Positions 17,801 to 24,652 of a stretch of DNA of 42,371 nt are shown here, in pieces. The notes below the pieces were generated by a model that worked only from the letters and a program-made list of their open reading frames with translations, was not told the DNA's origin and searched no databases. Source of the DNA: Oscillatoriaceae cyanobacterium Prado104 (GTDB taxonomy: Bacteria; Cyanobacteriota; Cyanobacteriia; Cyanobacteriales; Microcoleaceae); NCBI GenBank assembly GCA_025454405.1, contig JALOON010000083.1:1-42371 (forward strand), written 5' to 3'. Positions within the stretch are counted from its first letter, which is position 1. The number at the start of each line of letters is the position of its first letter. Position numbers and translations under genes: made by a program.

Positions 17801-19322
17801 CTGCTGTGGAAGCATCGAAGTTACCGGCAATGATGGTATTGGTCAGGGCGATCGTTGTGGAACTGCTGAAAATGCCACCGCCACTATCATTAACACCGTT
17901 ATTAGCATCTGAGTCAGCCGTGTTATTAGTAATGGTACTGCTGGCGATCGTCCCTGAAGCACCGATCCACAATACAGCACCACCTCTTGTTGCGGCTGTG
18001 TTGCCGGAAAGCGTGCTGTTAGTCATGTTGAGAGTACTGCCACCTCCGCCGTAGATTGCGCCTCCTCCCCAAAAAGGATCGAGATCGCTGGCTTTGTTGT
18101 TGGAGAAAGTGCTGCCGGTGATGGTAAGCGTACCTTCGTTGTAAATGCCGCCGCCGCCTTGGAGTATCACCTCGTTGTTGGTGATGCTGCTATTCGTGAT
18201 GCTGAGTTGGTTCTGGTTTCTGAGCCCGCCGCCGCCGAAAGTCGTCGCCCTGTTATTCTCGATCGTACTGCTGTCTATTGTCCCCGGCGCGGCGTTGAAT
18301 ATTGCCCCGCCACCGCCTGCTGTATTCAAGCCGTTGAAAATACTGCCAGTAACGGTCATTTGAGTGCCGCTGTTGTGGATGGCACCGCCTGCGTTGGCTT
18401 GGTTGTTTTGAAAAGTGCTGTTAGCAACAGTCAAAGTTCCTTCATTTAAGATACCGCCACCGTTACCAGTACTGTTTCCCCCGGAGATAGTCGCGCCGGA
18501 AATGCTTAAGCTATTGCCAGTGATGACGTGAAATACGCGATCGTTCCAAGCTGCTGCAGTATTGATAGTTGTTGTCGCCGTACCTGCGCCCGCGATCGTC
18601 AGGTTTTTGGTAATATCGAGGTCGCCCGTTGCGCCGACATCTTCGCCAGCGCCAACAATACTCAGCGTGTAAGTACCTCCGGGCAGATTGATGGTATCGC
18701 CCGTTGCGGAGTAGCGAATCGCTTCGCGCAAAGAGATGCCACTACCTCCGCCCAAAATTCCGTTATCTTCATCGGCGTTAGTGGTGACGTTGATGGTAGC
18801 TAAAACATAAGGGTAAGTTGCGATCGCCCTTTCGGTAAATGCCAAATTTGTCTTAACGCAACCGATGGTTTCTTCTAAATGCCAATCGCCACCCAAGGCA
18901 GGATTTCCCGTGAGGTTTTTCGAGGCTGCGATGTTGGCACCGGTGAGTTCGTGGATGCGCTGCAAGAACGATCGCCCCGTTACCGATGGTGCAATTTCTG
19001 CCGCGATCCTGCAACCGTACAACAGGATATCGGCGTTGGAAGTTAAGGCTACCTTCCATTGTTTGAGTCGATCGCACCAAGCATCTAAGTTGTGGGAATT
19101 GAGTTCGATCGCGCCGAGTTGCAAGCTGCCCGGTTTGCCGTGAGAAACAATGTGAACTGCTGAAATGTTGGTGTATTTAGCTAGTAATTGAGTAATTTGC
19201 TCGATGCCATCCCGCGCGCGATCGAGGATAAATGTTTTAGTTCTCGGTGCGGTGTTTTGGGCGAGATTTTGGCAATCTGCAACTGCCGCATCTATGAAGA
19301 CTATCTGTGTAGTTTTCTGCAT
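14865..19322 (-). CDS. Giant secreted adhesin-like protein: DUF4347, beta-helix, Calx-beta, Pro-Thr linker, RTX repeats
   Basis: About 1,485 residues. From the start: a DUF4347 domain (about 1-170; IVSHGKPGSLQLG, ILLYGCRIA); a right-handed beta-helix with repeated N-x-G-x-L/T rungs and CSLREA-like opening (SLREAIRYSATGDTINLPGG); three Calx-beta domains between about 17525 and 16460 (one contains VTEGNTGT, another LTEGNSGT); a 125-residue Pro-Thr linker; and some 15 or more RTX nonapeptides of the GGxGxDxLxG type ending near 14990. RTX repeats bind calcium outside the cell and usually go with type I secretion, so there is no N-terminal signal peptide. The ATG at 19322 is preferred because GGGGAAA precedes it; an ATG at 19415 would add 31 residues. 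Role in adhesion, gliding or sheath is inferred from architecture. Confidence 0.92.
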   Translation of the reverse strand: MQKTTQIVFIDAAVADCQNLAQNTAPRTKTFILDRARDGIEQITQLLAKYTNISAVHIVSHGKPGSLQLGAIELNSHNLDAWCDRLKQWKVALTSNADILLYGCRIAAEIAPSVTGRSFLQRIHELTGANIAASKNLTGNPALGGDWHLEETIGCVKTNLAFTERAIATYPYVLATINVTTNADEDNGILGGGSGISLREAIRYSATGDTINLPGGTYTLSIVGAGEDVGATGDLDITKNLTIAGAGTATTTINTAAAWNDRVFHVITGNSLSISGATISGGNSTGNGGGILNEGTLTVANSTFQNNQANAGGAIHNSGTQMTVTGSIFNGLNTAGGGGAIFNAAPGTIDSSTIENNRATTFGGGGLRNQNQLSITNSSITNNEVILQGGGGIYNEGTLTITGSTFSNNKASDLDPFWGGGAIYGGGGSTLNMTNSTLSGNTAATRGGAVLWIGASGTIASSTITNNTADSDANNGVNDSGGGIFSSSTTIALTNTIIAGNFDASTAGTINPDVSGNVTGNNNNLIGNLTGNTGTLGTGSDIVNPTPGLAALANNGGPTQTHALQPGSPALDRGNSAPATDQRNLIRPSGSAADIGAFELQQTVSITAQDASAAETPIDTGTFRISRSDSTVGNLTVNLAIDPSSTAVAADYNLSSTFPVTIPNGQSFVDVVLTPVDDAIPELAETLRLNLASGNYTIAPASNNATVTIAANDAISYAIALTNPASGSLTEGNSGTQPVTFTVTRSGGTAVASTVDYAIAGSATNGADYNNINAAGASSLTGTIAFAANETTKTIAIDVLGDTAVEADETISVTLSNPNLTAAPESSTITTNSAAVTITNDDNPSLSIGDVTVTEGNTGTVSANFTVSLSATSSLPVTVNYATSDGTATTTDSDYAAASGSLIFNAGETTKTINISVNGDSKFEADETFNVNLSAAVNATIAKATGIGAIANDDSESPTPTPTPTPTPTPTPTPTPTDTPTPTPTPTPTPTPTPTPTPTPTPTPTPTPTPTPTPTPTPTPTPTPTPTPTPTPTPTPTPTPTPTPTPTPTPTPTPTPTPTPTPTPTPTPTPTPTPTPTPTPTPGVREEDCICDRINFPSLTAIPSPNQTTSTTNGTEGDDTLLGVYSADNTNSLRASQFFFNFTSNDPIVIGTGINYVNDNLNGLGGNDLLVGFTGNDNIYGGITSNVAVGSGQDDDRIFGNEGDDYLNGVAGEDLIFAGENNDVIRGGKDNDTIFGDKGSDTLIGDGGNDTLYGGTSNSLDNDTTGRDLLFGMAGDDYLNGEELEDSLSGGDGQDTVRGGKGDDLVLGDLGSDLLFGDGGSDTLCGGEGEDTIYGDIGSSESNIAGDRDQICGGEGNDLLFGNEGQDTVSGDAGNDTLEGGNDRDSLIGGAGDDRLFGGEGNDTLIGGIGSDRFILGIDSGSETIVDFQDGIDAIGLTGGLSFSQLSVVAENNSILLRVTSSGQLLATLSNVSAGAINLADFVTL
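16077..16451 (-). repeat. Hexanucleotide tandem repeat encoding a 125-residue Pro-Thr linker
   Basis: 375 bases of (CCN-ACN) repeats within the giant gene, giving strict Pro-Thr alternation with one Asp replacing a Pro near 16390. The third codon positions vary (CCA/CCG/CCC and ACT/ACC/ACG), so the array is conserved at protein level and diversified at DNA level. The opposite strand reads as a spurious Val-Gly polymer. Confidence 0.95.
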
Positions 19323-19467
19323 GATAATTTCCCCGATTGATTCAATTAAATTTGGAGCGTTTGATGTGCGATATTCTTGCCTAAAAAATTCAAATATCTC
19401 TTGACAAATAAGCATTTGAATGCACTATTTCTGTAGGGCAAGATTTGCGCGCCAACTCGATATTTGG

Positions 19468-19600
19468 GGTGCGCAGCGCGCACCTTACCGCAAACTCTAT
19501 ACATGGGGTGCGCAGTGCGCACCTTACTGCAAACTCTATACATGGAATCGCAGCGCGCGCCTTACCGCAAACTCGATACATAGGGTGCGCAGTGCGCACC
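19468..19600. repeat. Four copies of the GGTGCGCAGYGCGCACC palindromic repeat
   Basis: Perfect or near-perfect 17-base hairpins at 19468-19484, 19507-19523, about 19545-19562 (degenerate) and 19584-19600, spaced about 38 bases apart. They are joined by a shared spacer of the type TTACCGCAAACTCTATACATG. Two more copies lie at 23303-23369. The block is just upstream of the giant adhesin gene. Confidence 0.9.
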
Positions 19601-20276
19601 TTACCGCAAGGCGCTAAAAGGCAAGATATATTTATTAAGTTACGATCGACTCAAACTTTGCCCCCCGCGCTGGCGATCGCGGTACAATAGTTTGAGTTAA
19701 TCGCGATCGAAACTATCGCGGTTAGAAATCAGATTCAGTCGATCGACACTCGGGCGATTTCAGGTCTCTTAAAGCTTCCTAAGACAGGATTTAAAGCAAA
19801 ATTGTTCCCAAGCATAAAATCTTTATTTAATGTAGCCGTGGAAGCATCAAACTCACTCGCCGGCTGCACTCCGATAGCTTTACTGCTACCAATAGCCCGA
19901 CAGACATTTTTTACTCGCGGACTGTAAATACAGCTAATTTTTATTAAGCAAATTTACCTAGTAAACTGCAAAACACCAGGCTTCAAAAAGTTCGGTGCGT
20001 AACTTGTGTTTCCGCTGTTAAAAATAAGCTGTTAAGAATAAATCATACCAAATCCGAGTATCATATGCCCTTTATTCCTGAAACCCTTGAAGGGCGGGTT
20101 TTGTATGTATAGTTTGACCTCTTACTCGAATGACGGGCGCTTCGCTACATTCGAGTAAGAGGTCAAATAAAGCGATTTCAATCGCCGAGTTTTATCGGGG
20201 TCACAAACCCCAATTTAGTATCATGTCAAATGCATTTATCGAAAAATCAAACATTCAAAAAAACGAGTAAAGTCAA
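19601..20276. other. Long intergenic region with a possible degraded coding remnant
   Basis: No intact gene. On the minus strand an ATG-less open stretch of about 70 codons runs from about 19945 to a stop at 19735 (with segments VCRAIGSSKAIGVQPA and PVLGSFKRPEIARV). Its composition is protein-like, but I cannot place it in a family. It could be the tail of a lost gene or transposase. The long perfect hairpin at 20113-20167 lies to its right. Confidence 0.4.
20113..20167. repeat. Perfect 20-bp inverted repeat with 15-base loop
   Basis: TTTGACCTCTTACTCGAATG at 20113-20132 is exactly complementary to 20148-20167. The 15-base loop contains GCGCTTCGC, which can form its own mini-hairpin. No mismatches in 20 pairs points to a recent origin or to selection. 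There is no T-run, so it is not a simple terminator for either neighbour. Confidence 0.9.
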
Positions 20277-20337
20277 AAACCGGGTTTTTTCACAAATCCT
20301 CAGCCTTTGCCAACAGATTGAATAAAAAACCCGGTTT
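20277..20337 (-). repeat. 14-bp inverted repeat downstream of the DsbA-like gene
   Basis: AAACCGGGTTTTTT at 20277-20290 pairs exactly with 20324-20337 across a 33-base loop. It starts 70 bases beyond the stop of the leftward DsbA-like gene, so it may serve as its transcript end. It belongs to the same AAACCCGGTTT family as 7585-7617. Confidence 0.7.
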
Positions 20338-20406
20338 CTTTGCTATCAGTGCGTTTGGGATTGTCAAAAAAACAACAAGAATTATTTTCTTGTTACTCGA
20401 TCCCTT

Positions 20407-21195
20407 TTACTTAGAGACGCTAGCGAGAATTTCTTCCATTTTCGCAAGTTCGACCGCGCCCGAGAAAGTTTGGCCGTTCATCACAAAAAATGGAGTACCT
20501 TCGATACCCAAAGATTGAGCTAACTGCATATCTTTTTGAATTGCAGCTTCGGCGGCGGGACTGTTGCGATCGCTGTTAAATTTATCTAATTTGAGATTCA
20601 GTTTTTGGGCTGTAGCAACGTAAAATGCGTCGCCTAACTGTTTTTGTCCCCCAAACAAAGCGCTGTAATATTCCCAGAATTTCCCTTGCTGTTGGGCCGC
20701 CCACGCTGCTTTAGCGGCTGGCATTGCTTCGGGGTGAATAGAAGTCAAGGGTAAATGTTTGTAGGCTAAAGTAACTTTGTCTTGATGTTTTGCCATAAAC
20801 TGTTTGACAGTTTCGTGGGCGCGAGCGCAAAACGGACATTGAAAGTCGGAGAATTCTAAAAGTACAATTTTTCCGTCCTTCGCACCGGTGCTGGGAGAAT
20901 CGCCGATGACAGATTTCGGATTAGTTGTCATCTGCTGCAAAAATGACTGTTGCGCTGCTTTAAGACTTTCTTGCTGCTGCTGTTGGTAGGCTTGTACCGA
21001 TTCCAAAAGCACTTGCGGGTTTTCGCGAATTACTTGCAAAACTTGCTCTTTAAATTTGGGATCTACTTGCGATTGATTTCCCGCTGCTGACTGGGCGGGC
21101 GAACAACCGATGAATGCCATGCAAACTACCAGCAGTGCGGCCAAGCAAAAGGCTTGCTGGTTGCGGAGTTTGCGCCAAATTGATGAGATGTTCAT
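20407..21195 (-). CDS. DsbA-like thioredoxin-fold lipoprotein
   Basis: About 262 residues. A lipoprotein signal peptide ends in AFIGC (Cys31). A Gln-rich helical region (about 45-90) precedes a thioredoxin-fold domain with the redox motif CPFC at 120-123 (FSDFQCPFCARAH) and the cis-proline loop GTPFFVMNG near 236. Such proteins form or reshuffle disulfides in exported proteins. The ATG at 21195 is chosen because it opens directly onto the signal peptide; an ATG at 21237 would add 14 residues in front of it. No redox partner (DsbB or VKOR) is visible nearby. Confidence 0.92.
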   Translation of the reverse strand: MNISSIWRKLRNQQAFCLAALLVVCMAFIGCSPAQSAAGNQSQVDPKFKEQVLQVIRENPQVLLESVQAYQQQQQESLKAAQQSFLQQMTTNPKSVIGDSPSTGAKDGKIVLLEFSDFQCPFCARAHETVKQFMAKHQDKVTLAYKHLPLTSIHPEAMPAAKAAWAAQQQGKFWEYYSALFGGQKQLGDAFYVATAQKLNLKLDKFNSDRNSPAAEAAIQKDMQLAQSLGIEGTPFFVMNGQTFSGAVELAKMEEILASVSK

Positions 21196-21351
21196 AAAAG
21201 TCTCAGGATCTCGTACACCTTCACGGTAACACTTCAATATACACGATCCCTATTACTGCCTCGCGATCGGGCAGTCGGGAACAATGACTGGGACGTTAAA
21301 ATTTAACATATACAAGACATCTTTTGTTAAATTGCAAAGATTAATAACATC

Positions 21352-21385
21352 TAAAAGGACGATCGCGCGCGCGATCGTCCTTTTA
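21352..21385. repeat. 34-base perfect palindrome
   Basis: TAAAAGGACGATCGCGC followed directly by its exact complement, with no spacer. The core is GATCGCGCGCGCGATC, containing two overlapping HIP1-like sites. On either strand it ends in TTTTA. It lies 157 bases upstream of the DsbA-like start and could be a bidirectional terminator or a protein binding site. Confidence 0.85.
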
Positions 21386-21501
21386 CTGCTGCTGCGAAAA
21401 TTATAGGGTTTCTGCTGTTTAGAAATCTCTGGAACATCGCAATGTTATTTGGTATTTCCTTAGTTGTCAATGCAGTCATAGACTTTCTGTTTGGCCCTGA
21501 G

Positions 21502-22094
21502 ATTTCGATCCCCCCCTAACCCCCCCTTAAGAAGGGGGGGGATCGGAAGCGATCGAAATTTCCCTCAAGCAGAAAACCACTCAAACACTCAAAGTCCCCC
21601 TTTTTAAGGGGGATTTAGGGGGAGCGAGACTCAGCGAAAACAAGCAAACACCCAAACACTCAAAGTCCCTCTTTTTAAGGGGGATTTAGGGGGAGCGAGA
21701 CTCAGCGAAAACAAGCAAACACCCAAACACTCAAAGTCCCCCTTTTTAAGGGGGATTTAGGGGGAGCGAGACTCTGTGAAAAAGCAAAATACTCAAACAC
21801 TCAAAGTCCCCCTTCTTAAGGGGGATTTAGGGGGATCTAAACTCAGCGAAAACAAGCAAGCACCCAAACACTCAAAGTCCCCCTTTTTAAGGGGGATCTA
21901 AACTCAGCGAAAACAAGCAAGCACCCAAACACTCAAAGTCCCCCTTCTTAAGGGGGATTTAGGGGGATCGAGACTCCGCGGAAACAAGCAAAAACCCAAA
22001 CACTCAAAGTCCCCCTTCTTAAGGGGGATTTAGGGGGATCTAAACTCAGCGAAAACAAGCAAGCACCCAAACACTCAAAGTCCCCCTTTTTAAG
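21502..22094. repeat. Array of eight 71-bp palindromic repeats with a leading MITE-like hairpin
   Basis: A hairpin element at about 21502-21572 (GATTTCGATCCCCCCC ... GATCGAAATT) is followed by eight units whose CAAAGTCCC core starts at 21590, 21661, 21732, 21802, 21873, 21934, 22005 and 22076. Spacing is 70-71 bases apart from one 61-base unit, which lacks about 10 bases. Each unit holds CCCCCTTTTTAAGGGGG (or CTTCTTAAG) plus ATTTAGGGGG and a spacer rich in AAACAAGCAAACACCCAAACACT. The last unit stops inside it at 22094, fused to the coding sequence of the leftward gene. The spacing and palindromic core are regular, but the spacers are nearly identical, so this is not a CRISPR array. Confidence 0.92.
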
Positions 22095-22538
22095 GAATTT
22101 CATCAAACTCGGTTGTTCTGCCAGCACTTCTCGGAAAATATCCGGGTGATTGTGATAGGTAAATGATGCCAATCTACTAACATCATCGGCAGTCATCCGG
22201 CTGGCGTGGTGGGTGGAAAGTCCTAGCTGTCTTTCCAAATCCCGATCGCTCAATCCTCTCTTGCCCAAATGTTTGAAAAATTCCCGCGCTACATCATCGC
22301 GTTCGTTGGGTTTAATTTGGGCGATCGCCTTTTGCAATTCCGGCTCTAATTGGGATGGCGGCAGGTTTTCATGATTCAACGATCGACCGAATAACTGTCG
22401 CCGCCGATCGGGCGATGTCCGCTGGGCAAAATCGTCAAAATTTTCGTATTCTTCAGCAGAATTCTCCGGCATCATTTCTCGATCGCCCTGTGCCAAATCG
22501 TTCATGATTTGACGTTTGTAATTATCGCTAACACTCAT
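21948..22538 (-). CDS. Hypothetical protein with 3' end replaced by the repeat array
   Basis: About 196 residues from the ATG at 22538 (SVSDNYKRQIMNDLAQGDRE), preferred over 22598 because GAGAG precedes it and the added residues look unlike protein. The first 148 residues are ordinary: an acidic, Arg-rich soluble protein with FDDFAQRTSPDRRRQLFGRS and HLGKRGLSDRDLERQLGLSTHHASRM. The last about 48 residues (from KKGDFE on) are translated from the 71-bp repeats and are not homologous sequence. From memory, intact cyanobacterial relatives end instead in a short hydrophobic C-terminal segment, so membrane anchoring may have been lost. Family function unknown. Confidence 0.75.
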   Translation of the reverse strand: MSVSDNYKRQIMNDLAQGDREMMPENSAEEYENFDDFAQRTSPDRRRQLFGRSLNHENLPPSQLEPELQKAIAQIKPNERDDVAREFFKHLGKRGLSDRDLERQLGLSTHHASRMTADDVSRLASFTYHNHPDIFREVLAEQPSLMKFLKKGDFECLGACLFSLSLDPPKSPLRRGTLSVWVFACFRGVSIPLNPP

Positions 22539-22809
22539 TTCGCAACTCTCTTCCAGTCTAAAGAACATTTGTGTCTCAACTAGAGACTTCTCTGCCAATT
22601 TTTAGCGGAAATTTCACCGCCGATCGGCAATATTTTTCACTCACTCGCTTTCCCAAAATTAAGTTTGGTTAGCGTCCCGATCTCACAATCCTTTTGTGCG
22701 AGCTACCCGGTGTAAATTCTTGTTTTAACAGCAAACAGTATAATTTTTCTCGATTCTCCAAACCTCACTGTCAACTGTTTGCTGTCAACTGCCAACAGTT
22801 ATTAACTGT

Positions 22810-23253
22810 TTAAGACTTGTACTCGATCTGATTTGACTGCTGGTCGTATTTAGCAGTCAAAATCAGTTTTTTATCCGGCGCGTAAACCAAAACGCTAACA
22901 TCTCGATCTGGAAAATTGCGGTGGAAACCTTGAGCTAAAGATTTCGCCAAATCTTTCACTTCATTGGGGCGAACTTGCTGGGTAATTACCACTCCCAATT
23001 TATTATTGTCGCGCACGTAAGCATCCTGAACTAATCCTTTAGCCGTCTGCGTTACCCACTGACCAAAATCTTGTCCGGCTTGGGTATTGCCGCGCTGCAA
23101 CTGCGCGTAATAACTCGGACTGCCACCAATTACTGTGGGTAAATTAGTCGGTTTTTGGGCTGAGGGACCTCCCGAGCATGCTGTGGTAAAACTCAGCATC
23201 AAAACTAAGAGCAACCCAGCAATTATTTTGCGGCTTTGCTGAAATAAACTCAC
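22810..23253 (-). CDS. Small lipoprotein, unknown function
   Basis: A 147-residue protein with a lipoprotein signal ending in FTTAC (Cys26), then a Ser/Gly/Pro linker and a small folded domain with VSVLVYAPDKKLILTAKY near the C-terminus. The start is GTG, fixed by a strong AGGAGG seven bases upstream. The arrangement of alternating helices and strands suggests a single compact domain in the periplasm. I do not recognise a named family. Confidence 0.85.
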   Translation of the reverse strand: MSLFQQSRKIIAGLLLVLMLSFTTACSGGPSAQKPTNLPTVIGGSPSYYAQLQRGNTQAGQDFGQWVTQTAKGLVQDAYVRDNNKLGVVITQQVRPNEVKDLAKSLAQGFHRNFPDRDVSVLVYAPDKKLILTAKYDQQSNQIEYKS

Positions 23254-23302
23254 TTTTTTTCCTCCTATCCGAAAACTTTTAGAAAACTTTCGATCGCTGT
23301 AG

Positions 23303-23369
23303 GGTGCGCAGTGCGCACCTTACGAATCTGCTATTTGTGCAAGAGTATGTAGGGTGCGCAGCGCGCACC
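23303..23369. repeat. Two copies of the GGTGCGCAGYGCGCACC palindrome
   Basis: Exact 17-base copies at 23303-23319 and 23353-23369, both preceded by GTAG and followed by TTACGA. Same family as the block at 19468-19600. Confidence 0.9.
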
Positions 23370-23451
23370 TTACGACTCTGCTACTCGACGAATGTTCTAA
23401 CAGCAATCCCAAATCGGAAATCGAGAATCGAAAATCGAAAATCACTGATGG

Positions 23452-23640
23452 TTACACTCTGTCTACGGCATCTTTGACGGCATCTTTTGCATCTTCGATC
23501 GTGTGGCTGGCTTCAGCTTGTTTTTGCTTGGCTTTACCTTGAGCTTTATCCTTGGGATCGCCAGTAATATTTCCTAGAGCTTCTTGAGCTGCGCCTTCAA
23601 TGTTTTTGCCAGTTGCTTTTGCTCTATCTTCAACGCTCAT
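23452..23640 (-). CDS. CsbD-family stress-response protein
   Basis: A 62-residue, very hydrophilic, Lys/Ala/Asp-rich protein with the CsbD pattern: VEDRAKATGKNIEGAAQEALG followed by a Gly-Asp turn and KDKAQGKAKQKQAEA. Related proteins are induced by general stress in Bacillus and other bacteria; the biochemical role is unknown. AGGAGG five bases before the ATG is an ideal ribosome binding site. It reads the same way as the lipoprotein gene about 200 bases downstream, but the palindromes between them argue against a tight operon. Confidence 0.9.
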   Translation of the reverse strand: MSVEDRAKATGKNIEGAAQEALGNITGDPKDKAQGKAKQKQAEASHTIEDAKDAVKDAVDRV

Positions 23641-24011
23641 TGTTGCCTCCTGTTTTGTGACTTCTTTTACATTTACAACTTAATTTCATCGTAGATACCA
23701 AACCGTTATCTCGCACTCTTCCTAGAGAATGAAGTCAGCATTCACAATCGATGAGTCGTTAGGAATAGAAAACAGTTGACAGTTAAGAAAAGTTTTGAGT
23801 TTTAAATTTTGAGTTTTGAGTTAAAGACATTTTTTAATTCAAAACTCAAAACTCAAAACTCCTGATAGTTGACAGTTGACCTGGGACAGTTTAGAGCGAG
23901 CGTCCCCGCTCGCGAGGGTTATTCATGAGTGCAAGCATCATTTTTTCACAAAAAGAGGTGCAGGCACTTCTGTATTTTGCCCGCACCTTGTCTTTTGAAT
24001 CTCTAGGAGTT
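23641..24011. repeat. Intergenic region with inverted AACTCAAAACTC repeats
   Basis: No gene. From 23774 to 23881 GTTTTGAGTTTTAAATTTTG faces AATTCAAAACTCAAAACTC, allowing a long AT-rich hairpin around AAAGACATTTTTT. CAGTTGACAG heptamers flank it on both sides (about 23773 and 23867). An open frame on the plus strand from 23925 is hydrophobic and Phe-rich and overlaps the next gene; I judge it a shadow. Confidence 0.7.
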
Positions 24012-24239
24012 TTAATCTACTTTATGATGGCATTCTACTTCTATTTTGTGCTGGAGTTCTCCTTTCAACTGTGCAACGGCGCGCTGAGTTTCCTGGGCAG
24101 TTTTTTTGCGCTGACCGATCGCTTTTTCCGTTACCTCACCCAGCAATTCCTCTCGGGATTTTGGAAGGGAGACTTTATGACCCTTGACAGTGATGGGAGG
24201 GCTTTCTGCTTCTGCAATATCTTGTTCTTCAATATTCAT
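24012..24239 (-). CDS. Small hydrophilic protein, unknown function
   Basis: A 75-residue protein, acidic at the start (NIEEQDIAEAESPP) and then Lys/Glu-rich and helical (SREELLGEVTEKAIGQRKKTAQETQRAVAQLKGELQHK), likely a coiled coil. AAGGTGAG lies about 7 bases upstream of the ATG. It lies close to the CsbD-like gene and has similar character, which fits a small stress-related or regulatory protein, but no family is recognised. Confidence 0.6.
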   Translation of the reverse strand: MNIEEQDIAEAESPPITVKGHKVSLPKSREELLGEVTEKAIGQRKKTAQETQRAVAQLKGELQHKIEVECHHKVD

Positions 24240-24652
24240 TATTCACTCACCTTGTTGCCTGCAAAATTTGTTTCAAAGATGTTAACTAAAAAGTTCACCT
24301 TATATCGATGATAAAAACAAAGAGTTAAAACTCCCATCTGCCTCAAGGGAGATTGGGAACAAGTCCCGCGCTTCATAAAACTCAATACACAGACACCAAA
24401 CATTCCGGTTCGAGTTCTTCAGGTGCTGTAAAAGCTTTGAAGTATGCCGATCGAGCCTCACAATTTGAGTTGTACAGTGGTTAAAGGCAACAGAAGGCAG
24501 CAATTGCAAAGTTTTGTTGCTGTCGGGTGCAATAATCGGTTAAACAAGAGTTAGCATCAAATCCAAACTCCGCTCCGAACAACCCATACAGTTTCTCACC
24601 GCGCAGAATCGATCGAACTTTTATAAACTCAGTAAAAATAAATTAAAACGTT
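24240..24652. other. Intergenic region, no gene recognised
   Basis: 413 bases between divergent genes. I see only short shadow frames, and no strong repeats or hairpins. In the frame of the downstream kinase a TAA stop stands three codons before its ATG, which rules out a longer N-terminus. Confidence 0.6.

Noticed and set aside
21590..22094. CRISPR array
   Set aside because: The whole 71-bp unit is repeated, including the would-be spacers, and the core is a self-complementary G/C-run palindrome; no cas genes are present.
23925..24311. Hydrophobic Phe-rich ORF on the plus strand
   Set aside because: It overlaps a better minus-strand gene with a ribosome binding site and has a shadow-like composition.
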